From NCBI GenBank assembly GCA_030490835.1, contig CM059977.1, positions 18,209,335-18,273,334 of the forward strand: DNA of 64,000 nucleotides, given 5' to 3'. Below are positions 31,866-44,710 of this stretch, piece by piece (within the stretch, counting starts at the first letter, position 1; every line of letters starts with the position of its first letter). The stretch comes from Annona cherimola. Its lineage: Eukaryota; Streptophyta; Magnoliopsida; Magnoliales; Annonaceae. A program made the position numbers and the translations under genes. The notes below the pieces were generated by a model. It saw nothing but the letters and a program-made list of their open reading frames with translations, did not search any database and was not told the origin of the DNA.

Positions 31866-34800
31866 CTAATATGGGACGTTCTTAGGGAGGTTTCTGATTA
31901 CATTATTCTTCATTCCAATCTTCGTCCGCATTGCCTCTACTCCAGACCTGTTCATCTCCCTCAAAATTTTCATCCTCACAATTTGTTCTTTTGATTGCAC
32001 GGTTGCAAGACCCATGTTCCTGTACCTGCAGAACTCTAAAAGCTTTTTGGTTAATCTACTGAGCTAGTGTGATAATGCATGAAATCACCACAAATTTATC
32101 AACACATGATCTGAGGTTGATTGACATGATATTCAAAAGCTTAATTCCATCTAGAGGGTTGAGTTACCAAAGATAATGGCATTTCCTAACTCGTCAGTTG
32201 GAGTGAGGAATAACTTCTCCTAAAGCAAAGGCAATACAAAATTCATCATATTCCGAGTTTATGGTTCACAGCAAATGGTTTTCCATTTCATTTTCTTTTA
32301 CCTAGTGAATACAACTGAACATAGTTTTGCTTTTCACTTGCAGCTGGGGTATGGGGAATTATAGCAATTTATTCACACACAACATCAAGGCCATGATGAC
32401 AGAGGTATCTGGAATCTATAAGCGGATAATGGCAAAAGCTTTCTCTGTGAATACAAAATTACATACAAAACATAGGTTTACCAATTGCAGTAGTAGGTGC
32501 CTTCAAATGGAAGTCCTCCGACATTGGTTCATGTTGCTATGAAAGAGGTAGAAAATATTTTTAATAATCACATTTTCACAACCTTGAATGACTGGAAAGA
32601 TGTTTCTCTTATTTACAACTGCAAAAGATTGTAAAATCTAATAATAATTCGACCAAATTGGCGCCTATAGTCATGAAACGATACATAATGTATCCATTTT
32701 TCTGTCAGCTATCAAGTACAACCTCAATGATTGAGTCTATGAGTAAGATAAACACTGCTGACCAAGGTCCAAACACCAAGGGAGAGAGGGGGGAAAAAAA
32801 AAAAAAAAGCACAATGGTGTTTATATGCTATTGATTTCTCCACCATTTGAGATCAAATACTTTTCCAGGGACAACAGGACAGAGACATGATTTCTTTATA
32901 TTAATCATCATTGTCTGAAGGTCCTAGAGAATAGCCTCTACAAACTATGGGGATTCTCCACCACACTTAAAGAAAGACATGATGCATGTAGAGCAGTAGG
33001 GAGGGAAAATATGGTGGGACCTACGAAATGACATCAACCGTGTTGGACAGAAATCATATCCCCAAAGAATTCCATGTTCCTAGTGTGGCAAAGAAAAACT
33101 GAAAATAACTACCTTTACCCTCATCATTAATTTGATGATTCTCCTTCATGCACGATTGAAGTACTGAACAGAACAGAACAAAACAAACAAGGGTGCATGG
33201 AAAATCCAAAAAGTATGATGCAAGCCAATCTGGATGACAGCACGCCACAGCATGGTACTTGTGGAAGAACTCAAGCTGGGCAGTGACTTATTGCAACAAC
33301 TTCGCACAGGTGAGCTTGCCGAAGATATAAAATGGTACACCAGCTCCGTCTAGAACACATGCCCCATAAATGGTGGGAAAAAATACTTTTTCATTCGACA
33401 AGTGAAAATGCAGCTGCTTAGTTTCCTACTTAATAACAAAATGGAAAATTGGGCTTCATTTCGTTCAATCCAAAATGGAAAATGCACCGATTTTGGTGAA
33501 GAGTTTTATCATCCAAAATATCAATTTCCAACAACAAGGAATATGTTAGCATTTCAATATATATATATATAAGAACATTTCAATAAATTTTGGTTCTGTT
33601 TCTAGAAAGAATAGAAGGGGGAAGGTAGCACAAACCTTGATGCCAATGAAATAGCAAGGGCAATATTTCTTTCATGCGATGGCCTTGGCTTTTGTCTGTA
33701 GTATCGTAGAAATTCACGTGAACCAATAGTCTTGACAGAGATCCCACGATCTGTTTTCTTTGTTATTACAAGCTCAGACCCACCACTTCCAAGTTCAACA
33801 GCATTAGACATATCATCCAATGCTACTAGCTGTTTCCCGTCTGAGTCCACATAACTAAAAACAAGACAAAAGGAAAACATAATCAAACAAAGAGCAATGA
33901 AGTTCAGATAAAATATACATGTGATGAAAGCATCAAAGGACATCGTAATGCCGCCTATAAAGCAGATCCACTTGAAGAAACAATAAAGGATGAACTCAAG
34001 GCAGTCCCAGCAACCAAAATACAGCTCCATAAACGAGTCTTGTACAAAGAAGAAACTGCTTGGCATAAAAAAGAATGATAGAGATTGCAATTATAATCTG
34101 ATTGAAAAAATGTCATGGAGGCTGGATTTGAAACAAATTCAGGCAAAAAAAAATTAATTGCCAACCCCTGAAACGTCATTGCTTCCTTTAGAAAAATAAG
34201 AATAAAAAGAAAATGGAGCTAAAATCTAGGAAAATTCTGTTTCTATATGTAACTCAATTCAAAGAACCAAGCAACAATGAAATATTTAAAAGGTACAATG
34301 AAACATCTAAAAGGTACAGCCCACTTTCAGTTAAATGAAGTTCCGTAAAAACTCTAAAAACATGCAGTCGGCCAACAATTTGCAGTTTGCAAAAATAAAA
34401 CAAAAAATAAGTTAAATTAAAGATGGAGATGCAGAAACATGCCAATGAAAAGTCAAACTGTTGGGTTCAAAAGGCAAAAAACTCGAGAACACAAACACCT
34501 GCTGCTATAATCATAGAACCCCTCTAACTCTGCTTCCTCATCATCGCCTCCATCCCCATAGCGCACTTTGCAGTGTCCTTTTGCAACCATATGCTTCCTA
34601 ACTGCTTCCAAGCTTTGGAAAGGTTGGCTCCCATCATTGCAGTACAAACATAGGAAATCTCGTTTGACCTGGAAGACGAAAAAGGAAAATTAATAGGAGA
34701 GGTGTTTGCTAGCACCAAAAACTTTTCAAACAATAACTTCTTAATCTAAAACTTTTCACTCTCCACAATTACCTTATTTTTTAATAATTCTTCACTTTTT

Positions 34801-37800
34801 CTTACATAATTACAGTACTTTTCAATCATTTCTACACAACTACTCATACATCTAATCCATCTATTTTAACTTTATTCTCTTTACTCCTTAACATTACACC
34901 TATCGGGTGCGTTTGGTAATGAATAAAACTTTTGATGAAAAGTTTTGGAGAGTAAAAGTTGTCAAATAATGTGATATGATAGGGGTAATGATGAGTAGTA
35001 AAGAGGATAAAGTTAAAATAGATAGGTTAGTTGTGTGGATAGTTGTGTAGAAATGATTGAAAAGTAGGGTAGTTGTATAGAAAAATGTGAAAAAATAATT
35101 AAAAAATATGATAGTTGTGAATGGTGAAAAGTTTTAGATTGACTTGACATTTTTTTTCAATTGCCAGACACACCCATCATATCACAAAATTTTCTCTTAT
35201 TTCAAAAACTTTTACATCAAAAGTTTTATCACTTCCCAAAGTCCTAAATTCACGAAGTCATTAGCATTGAAGGCTTTTTGCAAAAAAATAAAGTGGCTGA
35301 ACTGAATCCCTTTTAGTCAGATTAGATCATGGTGCATGGTCTAACAATTTATCACCGGGGCACTCAAAACTGTGGATCAGAGTTTCAGAAAGCTTTAACG
35401 GAGTCCCTACCTTGAGACCAACATATGTAAGAAGGCCCTCAGGATCTTTCAGATACTCAACATCGGGGATAAAAAATCCATGCTGTTTGTGCATATGAAC
35501 CATGCAACTTTCTATATTTTTATGCTTCAGGTCACATATAAAGCAGCATGAAGGATCCAATTCCTCATCATCTTCATCATTGTCTGGGACGACACCAGAA
35601 CTAGAAGTTGGTTCTTTCAAATTGAGATTCATTAAGGACTCGTCAGCCCTGCCAAGCAAATCATCATCTGAGTCAACTTCCTCCCATTCGTCTCCACTGT
35701 CTTCACTCTCTTCACCCTCCAATTCTTGTGGGATTGGAGCCTTACCAACAGAAGTTGACTTGTTTGTACCACGATTTGCAAGTGGCTTAACAACTGTAAT
35801 TCCTGTGCTCTGCAGTCCTGGCTCTTGTGAAGCTCGCACAGTATGAGCACGTGACTTGAGATGCTGAGCATGAGCCTTAGAACTTCTATATGCTTTCCCA
35901 CACAGAGCACATTCGTACAGCATGGGGGTCTCATTCAATTTTCTTTGTTCTGCAGCTAGCGCAGATTGTCTAGCCTGAAATAATGCTTCTGTAACCCCAG
36001 GAACCCCGGCAACCTGAAAGGAAAAACAGATGAGAACCTCAAATTCACGTCAAACAAACCACCTAAATGAATTAGAATAAAAACAAGCTAAAAACAGAAT
36101 CAGGAAGTACTGAATGGTGGAACTACTGCTGCTGAACAAAGCCCAAAAGATGCCAAAATAGCTCAATTTAATAGCTTATTGGGTCAGCTTTCAGGTGGTC
36201 CTAAGATCACACAATTACACAAATTCAACACAGTTTTAGCAAATTATAATCTGCATAAGCAATAATTAGTCATGTTAGAGTATTCCATGATATTTACCAA
36301 TGACCCAGAAAACCATGCATTATAAAAACTAGGAAAATTCTCAAATAGACCCGAATTTTTAACTTAATTCCTAATATACCTATAGATTTTCAAAAATTCC
36401 TCCCATACCCACACCCATATCAGCTGCCTTTAGTAATGACTGATTTGCCTTTGCCTTTTCAATTTAGACTTTCAAATAGTTTCCCTAATTTTTCGCCCAT
36501 AGTTGCTGGTGGCTACACAACTGTCTTCTCTAGCAACTATCCTCCAAGCAGCACCCTCCAATCTTTCAGTTTTGGGGCTCCAATATTGAACCTAGCTTTC
36601 ACATCCGTCTGCCCTCCTTCCACTCTTTCTTCACTGCACCCCAAGGAGTTAATCATCTCCATTCCCATGTGCCGCTGGCAATGGCATGATGCAAGCAGCA
36701 TCGAATCCCTTAGGTGGAGCAGCCATGGCTGCCAACGACAGAGTATTTGCTGGATTTTCAAATCCTGTTGGTTTTCTTCCAGCGACTATTTCTCGATTAA
36801 CATTGACTGTCAATTGCAGAGTAGATGCTGACGACGGTGATGAGTAGCACTTGAGTTGTGGAAGACATTGCTGACTTTTTGGGTTTGGCGTTGATGCAGG
36901 TAAGCCGCCGCCAGATGCAGATCTGAAGATGAGCAAAAATATGGTGGAGAAGAAGGAGAGGCACTACCTAGCAACATTCTGACCAAATCTAACAAACACG
37001 ATGCTCTCCCTCCACGATGCAGACATAATGGGAGTTCGAGAAGATGATGGAGCACTAAAACGGCACTCCGGTGGCACGCAGAACAACTCTACAAATGAGT
37101 GAGAAGCTACTAAAGTGGAAGAAGATGGCGACCCACTGAAGAGCCATTTACAACCATCCTCATCTTTCCTAAACCCAGTGGCGACAAAATCCACCGGAAA
37201 CCACCATGGTATCAACTGCCACCATGGGAGAAACCAATCTCCTTGCTGGCAGCTGCAAATCCATCCAGTCGTTGAATGTGTAATTTGAGCATTTTCGCAT
37301 TCCTACACGCTATAAATGCAGGAATATATGTTCATTGCATTCTCATCAAGCTGCACCCCATGAAGATGGCCACGCTGCAGAAAGGTCTAGCCCACGCATA
37401 AAGTGATTCCATATGTAGGAAAAATGAGCCGCAGACATACAACAAACAAATGGAAATAGCAAGTAGGAAAGATCCCAGACAATTAAATACCTTAGCTCCC
37501 AATCTCATTAATGTGAATTTCTAAAACCTGTTTCTTCTTGCGAGTGCACGGACAGCAAAACGTGACGACTTGTATGCCCTGGCTGCAAACTAACCTACCC
37601 CAATACCCAACTACAGAAAAAATCACATAAAGAAAACAAACGAAAGAGGTGGTAAATCCAACCTCTAGCTACATGAAGAAATCGATTTTTGGACTACGAT
37701 ACCGAATCCAAACGGGAGCTCGCGCTACTCGAGTCCATCTGCAGACAAGGCTCCGAATCGGCCAAAATTACAGCCGAGAAAGTCGACAACTCCAATCCCA

Positions 37801-38003
37801 TGAAAACGAACAAGGAGCAAAAGAACCACGCAAAGCTCAACAGCTTCCACAGAAACCCTAGTACTAGAAAGCTGAAAGCGGAAAATACGCGATACCTTGC
37901 GCTTAAGATTGTAGCGGTGCCATTCCGACTTGTAATGGAGCTTCTGCTGCGCCTCGTCTGCGAATTCTGAATTGCAGGCATTACAGGTAAGACCGCCCAC
38001 CAT
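31866..38003 (-). CDS. REIL1: REI1/ZNF622-like cytoplasmic 60S subunit maturation factor
   Basis: Five exons on the minus strand: 38003-37896, 36013-35411, 34668-34499, 33854-33636, 32025-31866. All have GT-AG sites, and phases close to a 419-aa protein (Arabidopsis REIL proteins are near 400). Four C2H2 fingers are visible: C7/C10/H23/H29, C71/C74/H87/H93, C193/C196/H209/H214 and C244/C247/H263/H269. An acidic stretch (about residues 132-190) lies between fingers two and three. Family-typical C-terminal blocks are EFLRYYRQKPRPS, NMGLATVQSKEQ and the end NVIRNLPKNVPY. In yeast and plants the family removes shuttling factors from pre-60S particles in the cytoplasm and is needed for growth in the cold. 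It is head to head with RPA2. Introns 1, 2 and 4 are long; intron 2 hosts nested MITEs. I cannot separate REIL1 from REIL2 orthology. Confidence 0.93.
34699..35245 (-). mobile_element. MITE, family M, outer copy (split), in REI1-like intron 2
   Basis: Two halves, 34699-34914 and 35176-35245, read together as one reverse-oriented family M copy (AAAACTTTTCACTCTCCACAATTACC ... ACATCAAAAGTTTTATCACTTCCCAAAGTCCT). They are separated by a forward-oriented copy of the same family. Confidence 0.7.
34915..35175 (+). mobile_element. MITE, family M, inner copy inserted in the outer one
   Basis: 261 bp from GGGTGCGTTTGG to CCAGACACACCC. The ends are inverted repeats with 2 mismatches in 12. ATC flanks both sides (34912-34914 and 35176-35178), which is the candidate 3-bp target duplication. 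It is the best preserved copy and defines the family. Confidence 0.75.
36330..37290. other. Unrecognised insert-like stretch in REI1-like intron 1
   Basis: Composition differs from the flanking intron. Short ORFs lie on both strands (36436-36831 plus, 36964-37215 minus) without known motifs. The left edge (GAAAATTCTCAAATAGACCC) resembles a transposon end, but I found no matching right end. The intron is 1.88 kb, long for this position. Confidence 0.3.
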
Positions 38004-38519
38004 CCTTCTCTCTTCGATTCCAAGCTTCTGCTCGCGATTCTGAAAATACGCCTGGGGTAGAAGATAACTTCCGGAAGTCTGGAAGGAGAGACCTTTGAAG
38101 AGGAAGCTCTAACGAAGGGAAGCAATAGACGAGGACGAACGCAGATACATGGACAGTTCGCGGACTGTCGCCGCATACTACCGCGAACTGCGTGCAATAG
38201 TTTACGCTAATCCGCATCTGACGAGGACGGCGACGAATTGTACTCTCGGGCCACGAATTAGGGCGGTGCAAACTGCCAATGCATTAATCAATCTGGGCCG
38301 TTGACTCAATTGGGCTGGACCATACCGGCTGCTCTGGGTCGGGCCGATTGAGTTGACCCTCAGAAAATCGAGGCACGAGCATCCAACCCCACCTCCTGAT
38401 TTCCCTCCAGGAAAGAAATGGCGGGAAACTCCGATTTCTATCTATAAGTATCTTCATCTCCTTCCCTTTCTGTTCGCCCCTCGTTGCTTGCTTCATCCTA
38501 GGGTTATCCGTAACAGAAC
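38004..38519. promoter_or_regulatory. Bidirectional promoter between REI1-like gene and RPA2
   Basis: 516 bp separate the two start codons. On the plus strand there are two site II motifs (TGGGCC 38294-38299, TGGGCT 38311-38316), 17 bp apart. A telo-box-like TAGGGTTA lies at 38499-38506 in the RPA2 leader, and AAACCCTAG at 37853-37861 just inside REI1-like intron 1. Site II plus telo-box is the known plant combination for ribosomal, ribosome-biogenesis and replication genes in cycling cells, bound by TCP factors. CTATAAGTA at about 38440 is a possible weak TATA for RPA2. Confidence 0.6.
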
Positions 38520-41500
38520 ATGTATTCGAATCAGTATGATGGTACCTCGCTCTTTTCTGGAGGCGGATTCATGCCTTCTCAGGCAACTCAAAGCACCGAT
38601 TCCGGTTTTTCTCCCGCTAAAGTAAGCGAAGTCTCTTACCTCTCTGTTTGTTGGTGATTCGTAGCAGTTTCTTACCTCTCTGTCTGTTGGTGATTCGTAG
38701 CTGCAATTATGCCTAATTTGCTTTCCTGCTTTTGTTCCCATGTAGAGCCGCTCCAATCAGTGTTTGCTTCCCCTTACTGTCAAACAGATAAGTGATGCAT
38801 TTCAATCGAGCGATGACAAGTCCAATTTCATCATTGATGGTGTTGAGGTCAATAATGTAAGGGCTTCTCGAGACTGTAAATCTTTAGTCCTAGAAAAGAT
38901 TTTTTCTTTTCTTTTTCTTTTTTTTAAACCATTTTAGAGGCTGATTGTGATCTCTCCTGAGTCCTGGTTGCTATTTTGCCTTTTTTTCGTGAATATCTTG
39001 CATGTAGCATTGCATTGGTAACTATATGACTTCATCACTGATGAAAAATGTAATCTGCTGGTGGACGCCTTCCATTGATTAGATATTACTTCTGTTGGAG
39101 ATGGCAACGGGAGGCATTGCAGTGCAAGATGTGTGGTTTTGCAGTATGAAGTGTCTAGAACTGGATGTAGCTAATGGAATTCCCAGACTGTCCTTACTAT
39201 GCAACCGCACGGCATGTGCTAGTCATCATACAGTATGACAGGGCCACGCTGATCATAAGAAACGATATTGAATGGATTAGGTTATTGTTTTTCAAAATTG
39301 ATGCATTTCGATTTTATTTTATTTTATTTTTGTTTGTTGATGAAATGATGCATTTCGTTAGTTTTTACATGTTAGAATAGGAACACAACGCCTGCCATCC
39401 TGTTTTTCCAATCAGTGTGTTTCACACTTTCCCTTGTAAGAGGGGAGATGCACTCGATGGACTGTATTCATCCTATGTATAGCAATGTATGATGCGTCAT
39501 AAATACTTCAGAGGGGTAAAAGGAATCATACATGTAAGTCTAGTTAATTCCTAATTCTTGCGCATTTGGGTTTAAAGATAACACTCGTTGGAATGGTGAT
39601 GAATAAAGTGGAGAAGGTCACGGATGTCAATTTCACTCTTGATGATGGCACAGGACGCATTGACATTCACAGATGGTATGTCTCTGAGCACTGCAATAAC
39701 TTGATTGGGCTTTTTTTAGCATATATATATATTTTTCTCCTTTAGAAAAAAATCTGATTCAACTGGCATTCAATTGCTAACATAAGCATTGAATGACCAT
39801 AGGTGATCAAGATTTTTTTTCAGATTCTTGGCTTTCGGCATTAACTAATGACTTAAAAATGTAATGTAGGGTAAATGATGCTGCAGAGTCAAATGAAATG
39901 GCTGCTATTGTGTAAGTTTACATTTTCACTCTTTATTTGCCATAGCTGGTTGTTTTTATGGGCAACTGACCACTCCAAAATTCTTGTGCTGAAGGTTTTT
40001 TCACATGATTCAAGCATCTAGTTACACAACTAAACAATATGAGATTCGGATCCCATCTCCACTGGGATTTTTAGATGCTAAATGGTTGGAAAGCTTGTCT
40101 TTCACCACCATAGGTGGTTCTATGTAGAGCTCGGGGGCAAATGACCCTGCTGAAATTTCAAAAAACTATACAAATTTCACTTGAAATTTTGAAAAATATT
40201 TCAAAATCCTCTTTATTTTAGCAAGATTGCCCCTTCTCAAATAACGGAAGAGGTAACCCATTGTTTTAAAAATTTCTTTATACAACTGTTAATTTAAGTG
40301 TATTTAACATATATATCAAATTTTATCATTTTTAGATATTTGTAAATTTTTTTTGAAAATTACTAAAATGCCAATGTTTTTTTAAAAATCCAAAAGAAAA
40401 TATCTACAAATATCTAAAAATGGTAAAACTTGATGCACATGTTAAATACACTTAAATTAACATTTGTATTAAAAAAAATTTGTTCACCTAGGTGCACCAA
40501 AGTTAAGTGCACCCGGGTGTACAAGATCATGATCCCTCCAATAATAACGCAATTTCTTACTCTTCAAAAAGTAATAATAATAATAATATAATTTCTTAAT
40601 GTTCAATTGCCCGCACCCCCCTCCCCCCCAACCTTCATTTTTATTTGGGCTCTCCATTCTTCATTATTTCTCATCTTGATATATATTTTCTGAATGAGGA
40701 CCTTGTTTGAGGCCTTTGTTTGCATTTCTTTGGGACCACTTCAGTTGCAGTTTGCCATTGTTTTTCACTTATAATAAAATTTTACTATTTCTTATTATTT
40801 TAAAACTGAGACCAGTACCATTTATATTGTCTTTCCCTTTTTTCCTGCCTTCAGGAATGGAATGTATGTTCGAGTTAATGGTCAATTGAAGGGTTTCCAA
40901 GGCAAGAAACAAGCTGTTGCCTTCTCTGTTAGGTATGAATTTAACATTTTTTGAAAACTCAGATGCTCTGCAGTTTCTATTTGGGTCCATTGTCCTCTGT
41001 TCCCTTTTTTCTCTTTCCCTTTCTCTTAAATGCCATTGTGGCTATTAGTGTTTTGAAAACTTGGATGTTCTGTAATTTCTTTCAAGTTCCTTTGTCATCT
41101 GTCCTTTCTCTTTCCATTTCTTTAAGTGTCATTGGTAGCTATTAGTATTTTTTTTCCTGTGAGTTGTTAGAACAATATGTCTTTGTTTGTAGAACCATGG
41201 GTGATGGGTGCAAGGGTGGGTGTGTAGGTGGATGGGCATCATGATCATTCCTTGGTTCATTCTGACAAAACTTCTAAGCTGTTTAATCTTTAAACTGGCA
41301 TTTCAATTGTAATTTATGTGTGTGTGTGTGTGTGAAATTTTTGAGTTATTTTTTTCCTAAAACAATTGAATATTATCTCAGTCCTTGAAATCTGTATCAC
41401 TGGTGAGAACACTTAAATGTTACCAGTACAACTTCATATTGTGCATTCTCAAGTGATGTCTTTGCAAAAGGATGGCTGCTGATCAGGTTTGAAGCTTCAG

Positions 41501-43353
41501 ATTTATTGATAACTATTCAGATTGTGTACTGAAACAATATGGATGGAATTTCATATTTTACTGCCGCCCGAGCTAGAAAAAACTTCAGCACTCTTGTGCA
41601 ATAAAATATAACAAAGTTTCTGATGTGTAGTGAAATGCTAAAATTCAAGACAGCTCCATGAAATTTCTCTCTTGTGTAGTCTTTCTACCCCTGGAGTAGC
41701 TTCTGTTTTGTGGGATCTTTTAAACACATTTTTGTTTCTATTGTCGCTACTTTGTAATGCCAGCATCACTCAGCTGTGTGCCAAGGAGGTGATGGTTTCT
41801 TTCAGCATGGATCTATTGAAACCATGAGTTAGGAGTTCAGGACTTCTATCATGGCAATTCCTGTCATTTCTGCTGGTGCCACTATCTGAAGAAATTAACC
41901 TAGTCCTGGGTTTTCAGGCCTGTGACTGACTTCAATGAAATTGCTTACCACTTTATTGAGTGCATACACATCCATCAGTGCAACATGAAATTACAGGTAG
42001 GCCCGCCCCCTGTACTTATTTTCTTTCTTTAGTTGATAAGGCATGTTTTCATTTTTGTTTGAACTTTATATGACTCTTGGATATAAATTTATGGTAGACC
42101 CAAGGTGGTCCAGCACAGCCCCAAACAAATGTCTCTGCTAGCTCGACCTTTCAGAATGGGTCAGTGGGTCATCAAGCTTATGTTTCAAATCAAGTAAGGG
42201 CGCATTTGTAACATTTAATTTCGTTTCCTGCTCCACCTGCTGATGAATTTGTTTGTTTTTCTTTTCGACTGCTTCGTTTTTATGAACTCTCTTTCCCTTT
42301 TATTTGTCAAGTTTTCTACTCATGCTGGCATGGCTGAAGCTGGGACTGATTTTGATCAAATGGTGCTGGCCATCTTTCATGAACCTGAAAACCTGTGAGT
42401 TAACTGATCCTTTGCTGGCATTATTATACTTTCAGATTCTAAGCGTGCACATATATGTGTTTGCATGCACATGTGCTCTTAGATGCTTACTAATGTAGCA
42501 GCATATTAGGATATGGCCTTTTCTAGAATAATTAATTTTCATTAACATCCATTGGTTAGAATGTTATGTTCATATTCATATTGCATTTCACTATGAAAAT
42601 GGAATAAGAACATCCTGCTCCTGTCAGATGATCAATGTTCAAATGTATCTAGATTACCTGCAGCATTTGGCACAGGAAGGGTTTTAGTTTGCATGGTGCG
42701 TCTAAATGCTTTTAGTTGCACTTCATTATCTAAAGAACATTTCTTTTGATGCATTAAGACGCCAAATGTTTCTTGCAGTTTCTTTTGTCTTTCTTGGGGG
42801 TTTTTTCAGCAACTCGAGCTTTTTTCAATGGTTAATTCTCCTAATCCACACCAAGGAGATGCCTACCAGAACACTGCACAGTCCACAACAGGCAGAAATC
42901 GTTTATTGTGATGGTAGTCCAATTGGCCCAATATTAAATTGGATTTCCATTACAATGCTGCTCATCCTGTGGCTTTTCTGCTAGTGATGCACGGTTGTTT
43001 GCAAGTTCTCATGGGCATGGACATCAGTAATGTGTATGAAGTGATGGCCAGCAGTAGAATTGCTGGGTGCTTGGATATATGATCTGGTATGCTGTTCTCA
43101 TGATGCACTGTCTATCGATGTGTTGCAGAGCAAAGGAAAACGGGGTGCACATTGATAAAATTGTGGAGCGCCTAAGGGTACCAAAGGACAAGGTCATGTG
43201 AGTATACTTCAGACGGGTTATTCGGCCATCTATAACCCATGTAACTGTTTGTGCTCCATGTGTTTCAGGCAATCAATCAATTACCACACTGATAATGGCA
43301 ACATTTATTCGACCATTGATGATTACCATTACAAATCAACAATCAACGGTTGA
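38520..43353 (+). CDS. RPA2: Replication protein A 32-kDa subunit (RPA2)
   Basis: Ten exons: 38520-38621, 38746-38856, 39578-39675, 39870-39911, 40855-40932, 41918-41996, 42098-42193, 42312-42394, 43129-43197, 43269-43353. All introns are GT-AG and the phases close to 280 aa, close to the Arabidopsis length of about 279. The N-terminus is Gly/Ser/Gln-rich (SGGGFMPSQATQSTDSGFS), the phosphorylation region of the family. The OB fold (DBD-D) lies at about 45-175, with blocks ITLVGMV, DDGTGRIDIHRW and NGMYVRVNGQLK. A linker follows, then a winged-helix at about 220-278 (NGVHIDKIVERL, NGNIYSTIDDYHYKSTING). RPA2 is the middle subunit of the heterotrimer that coats single-stranded DNA in replication, recombination and repair. 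Plants usually have two RPA2 paralogues; which one this is remains open. Intron 4 holds a fold-back element. Confidence 0.95.
40255..40545. mobile_element. Fold-back element, family S, in RPA2 intron 4
   Basis: The left arm (about 40255-40345: GTTTTAAAAATTTCTTTATA..., TTAATTTAAGTGTATTTAAC) is inverted in the right arm (about 40400-40480). The tail GTGCACCAAAGTTAAGTGCA and CCGGGTGTAC (40492-40521) matches the tails at 12801-12839 and about 16660. It lies well away from both splice sites. Confidence 0.6.
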
Positions 43354-43640
43354 CAAGCAGAGGTGTCAAATCGCAGAAAGAAGTCACTGTTCTGGTTACA
43401 ACTGCCCCTGTATCTACTGCAATCTTGTGATTTTAGGTCGCATCTAAAGCTTGTAAACAGTATGGGCAACTAGACCACTCGGAATTTGATGTTGGGTTAG
43501 CTATAAATGTCCAGAGAATTGAGTGTTTTTCATTTTGCTTTAAGGTTAAGAGTAACCTGGCAAATCCCAGCTCAAGTGCACCAAAAATCAGTGGTTGGTT
43601 GATGACACTTCATATCTTAACCTTTTTCAGGCGAATCTTG

Positions 43641-43807
43641 TTTAGGAAGCAGCGGATCTTGTTTGAGCTATGCCAATCATCACCTTTCATCATCTGGTCT
43701 GGTGGCTCCTCTTATCTCCCCGGGTCGACTGTAGCACAGCTTTCTACTATTAAATGTTTAGGAGGCAGCGGATCTTGTTTGAGCTATGCCAATCATCACC
43801 TTTCATT
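43641..43807 (+). repeat. Direct repeat downstream of RPA2
   Basis: GGATCTTGTTTGAGCTATGC and CAATCATCACCTTTCAT, with GTTTAGGAAGCAGC or GTTTAGGAGGCAGC before them, occur at about 43641-43690 and again at 43757-43807. The repeat is about 50 bases with one or two differences. It may lie in the RPA2 3' UTR or just beyond. Confidence 0.7.
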
Positions 43808-44710
43808 TTGTTGGCTTTTGTCGTGGTGGGCGCATGATGATGAGAAACACGCGATAGGTTGGGCTAATTCCGACTACCTTAAAAGATGTTAGCGTATGAT
43901 CATTGGATCCGAAACTAGACACTGTTTGTCATGCTAGAGTTTGGTGGGTTGTACACATCAGTTGTGAGGCTAGGACATTGGAGGGGGGACATCCATCAAT
44001 TATGACGGACTCCTGAAATATAGAAAATCTGTTCTTTCTTCTTTCCTTTTTCTTAAAAAATTCTCATGCGAATTTCACCGCCAGTGGAGTTGACCGCTCT
44101 TTTACTTTCCCCATGGTATGTGAACTTCCGGTGCATAGTTTTCCAACCAGCTAGCACCTAGGTTTTCTATAAAGTGGGTTTTAGTTAGAATAAAGAAACT
44201 TACGTGGATTTGGGAGCTGGGAATAAGTAGGTAATCGCGAAACGCACTACTGGCCACGCAGAGAGTGGCAGTGCCAATTGTTTTGGCGAGGGAGAGGCAA
44301 ATTCACATGAGATGGGTATAATAGTATCTGACGTTGGGCAGTTATATAAAAATGAACTACATTTTTAAAAGTTCTAGAAATTTTCAGAAGTTCCAGGGGG
44401 GGACAATTTTCATGAGCCACTGATCTTGAAGTCCTAGCTCCCGAACACAACAGCCAGCCTACGACTGTCAAATGAAACTTTGAATTTGGCAGCCTATGTA
44501 TGTTTCTCAAGCTTGCCACGTTATAAAGGCATAGGCACTGATTACGGGAAGTTCCAACAAAATCAATGAGATGAGATTTCTTTCGCTCTTCCAGATCAGA
44601 GCTTCATAGTCATCGAGGGGGTGGAAATGCGAAATTTCCATTTGGTAGTCAAATTTTAATGACACGATTTCCACCAATCACCATGTGCCAATCTGACCAT
44701 CGCCCAAAGA

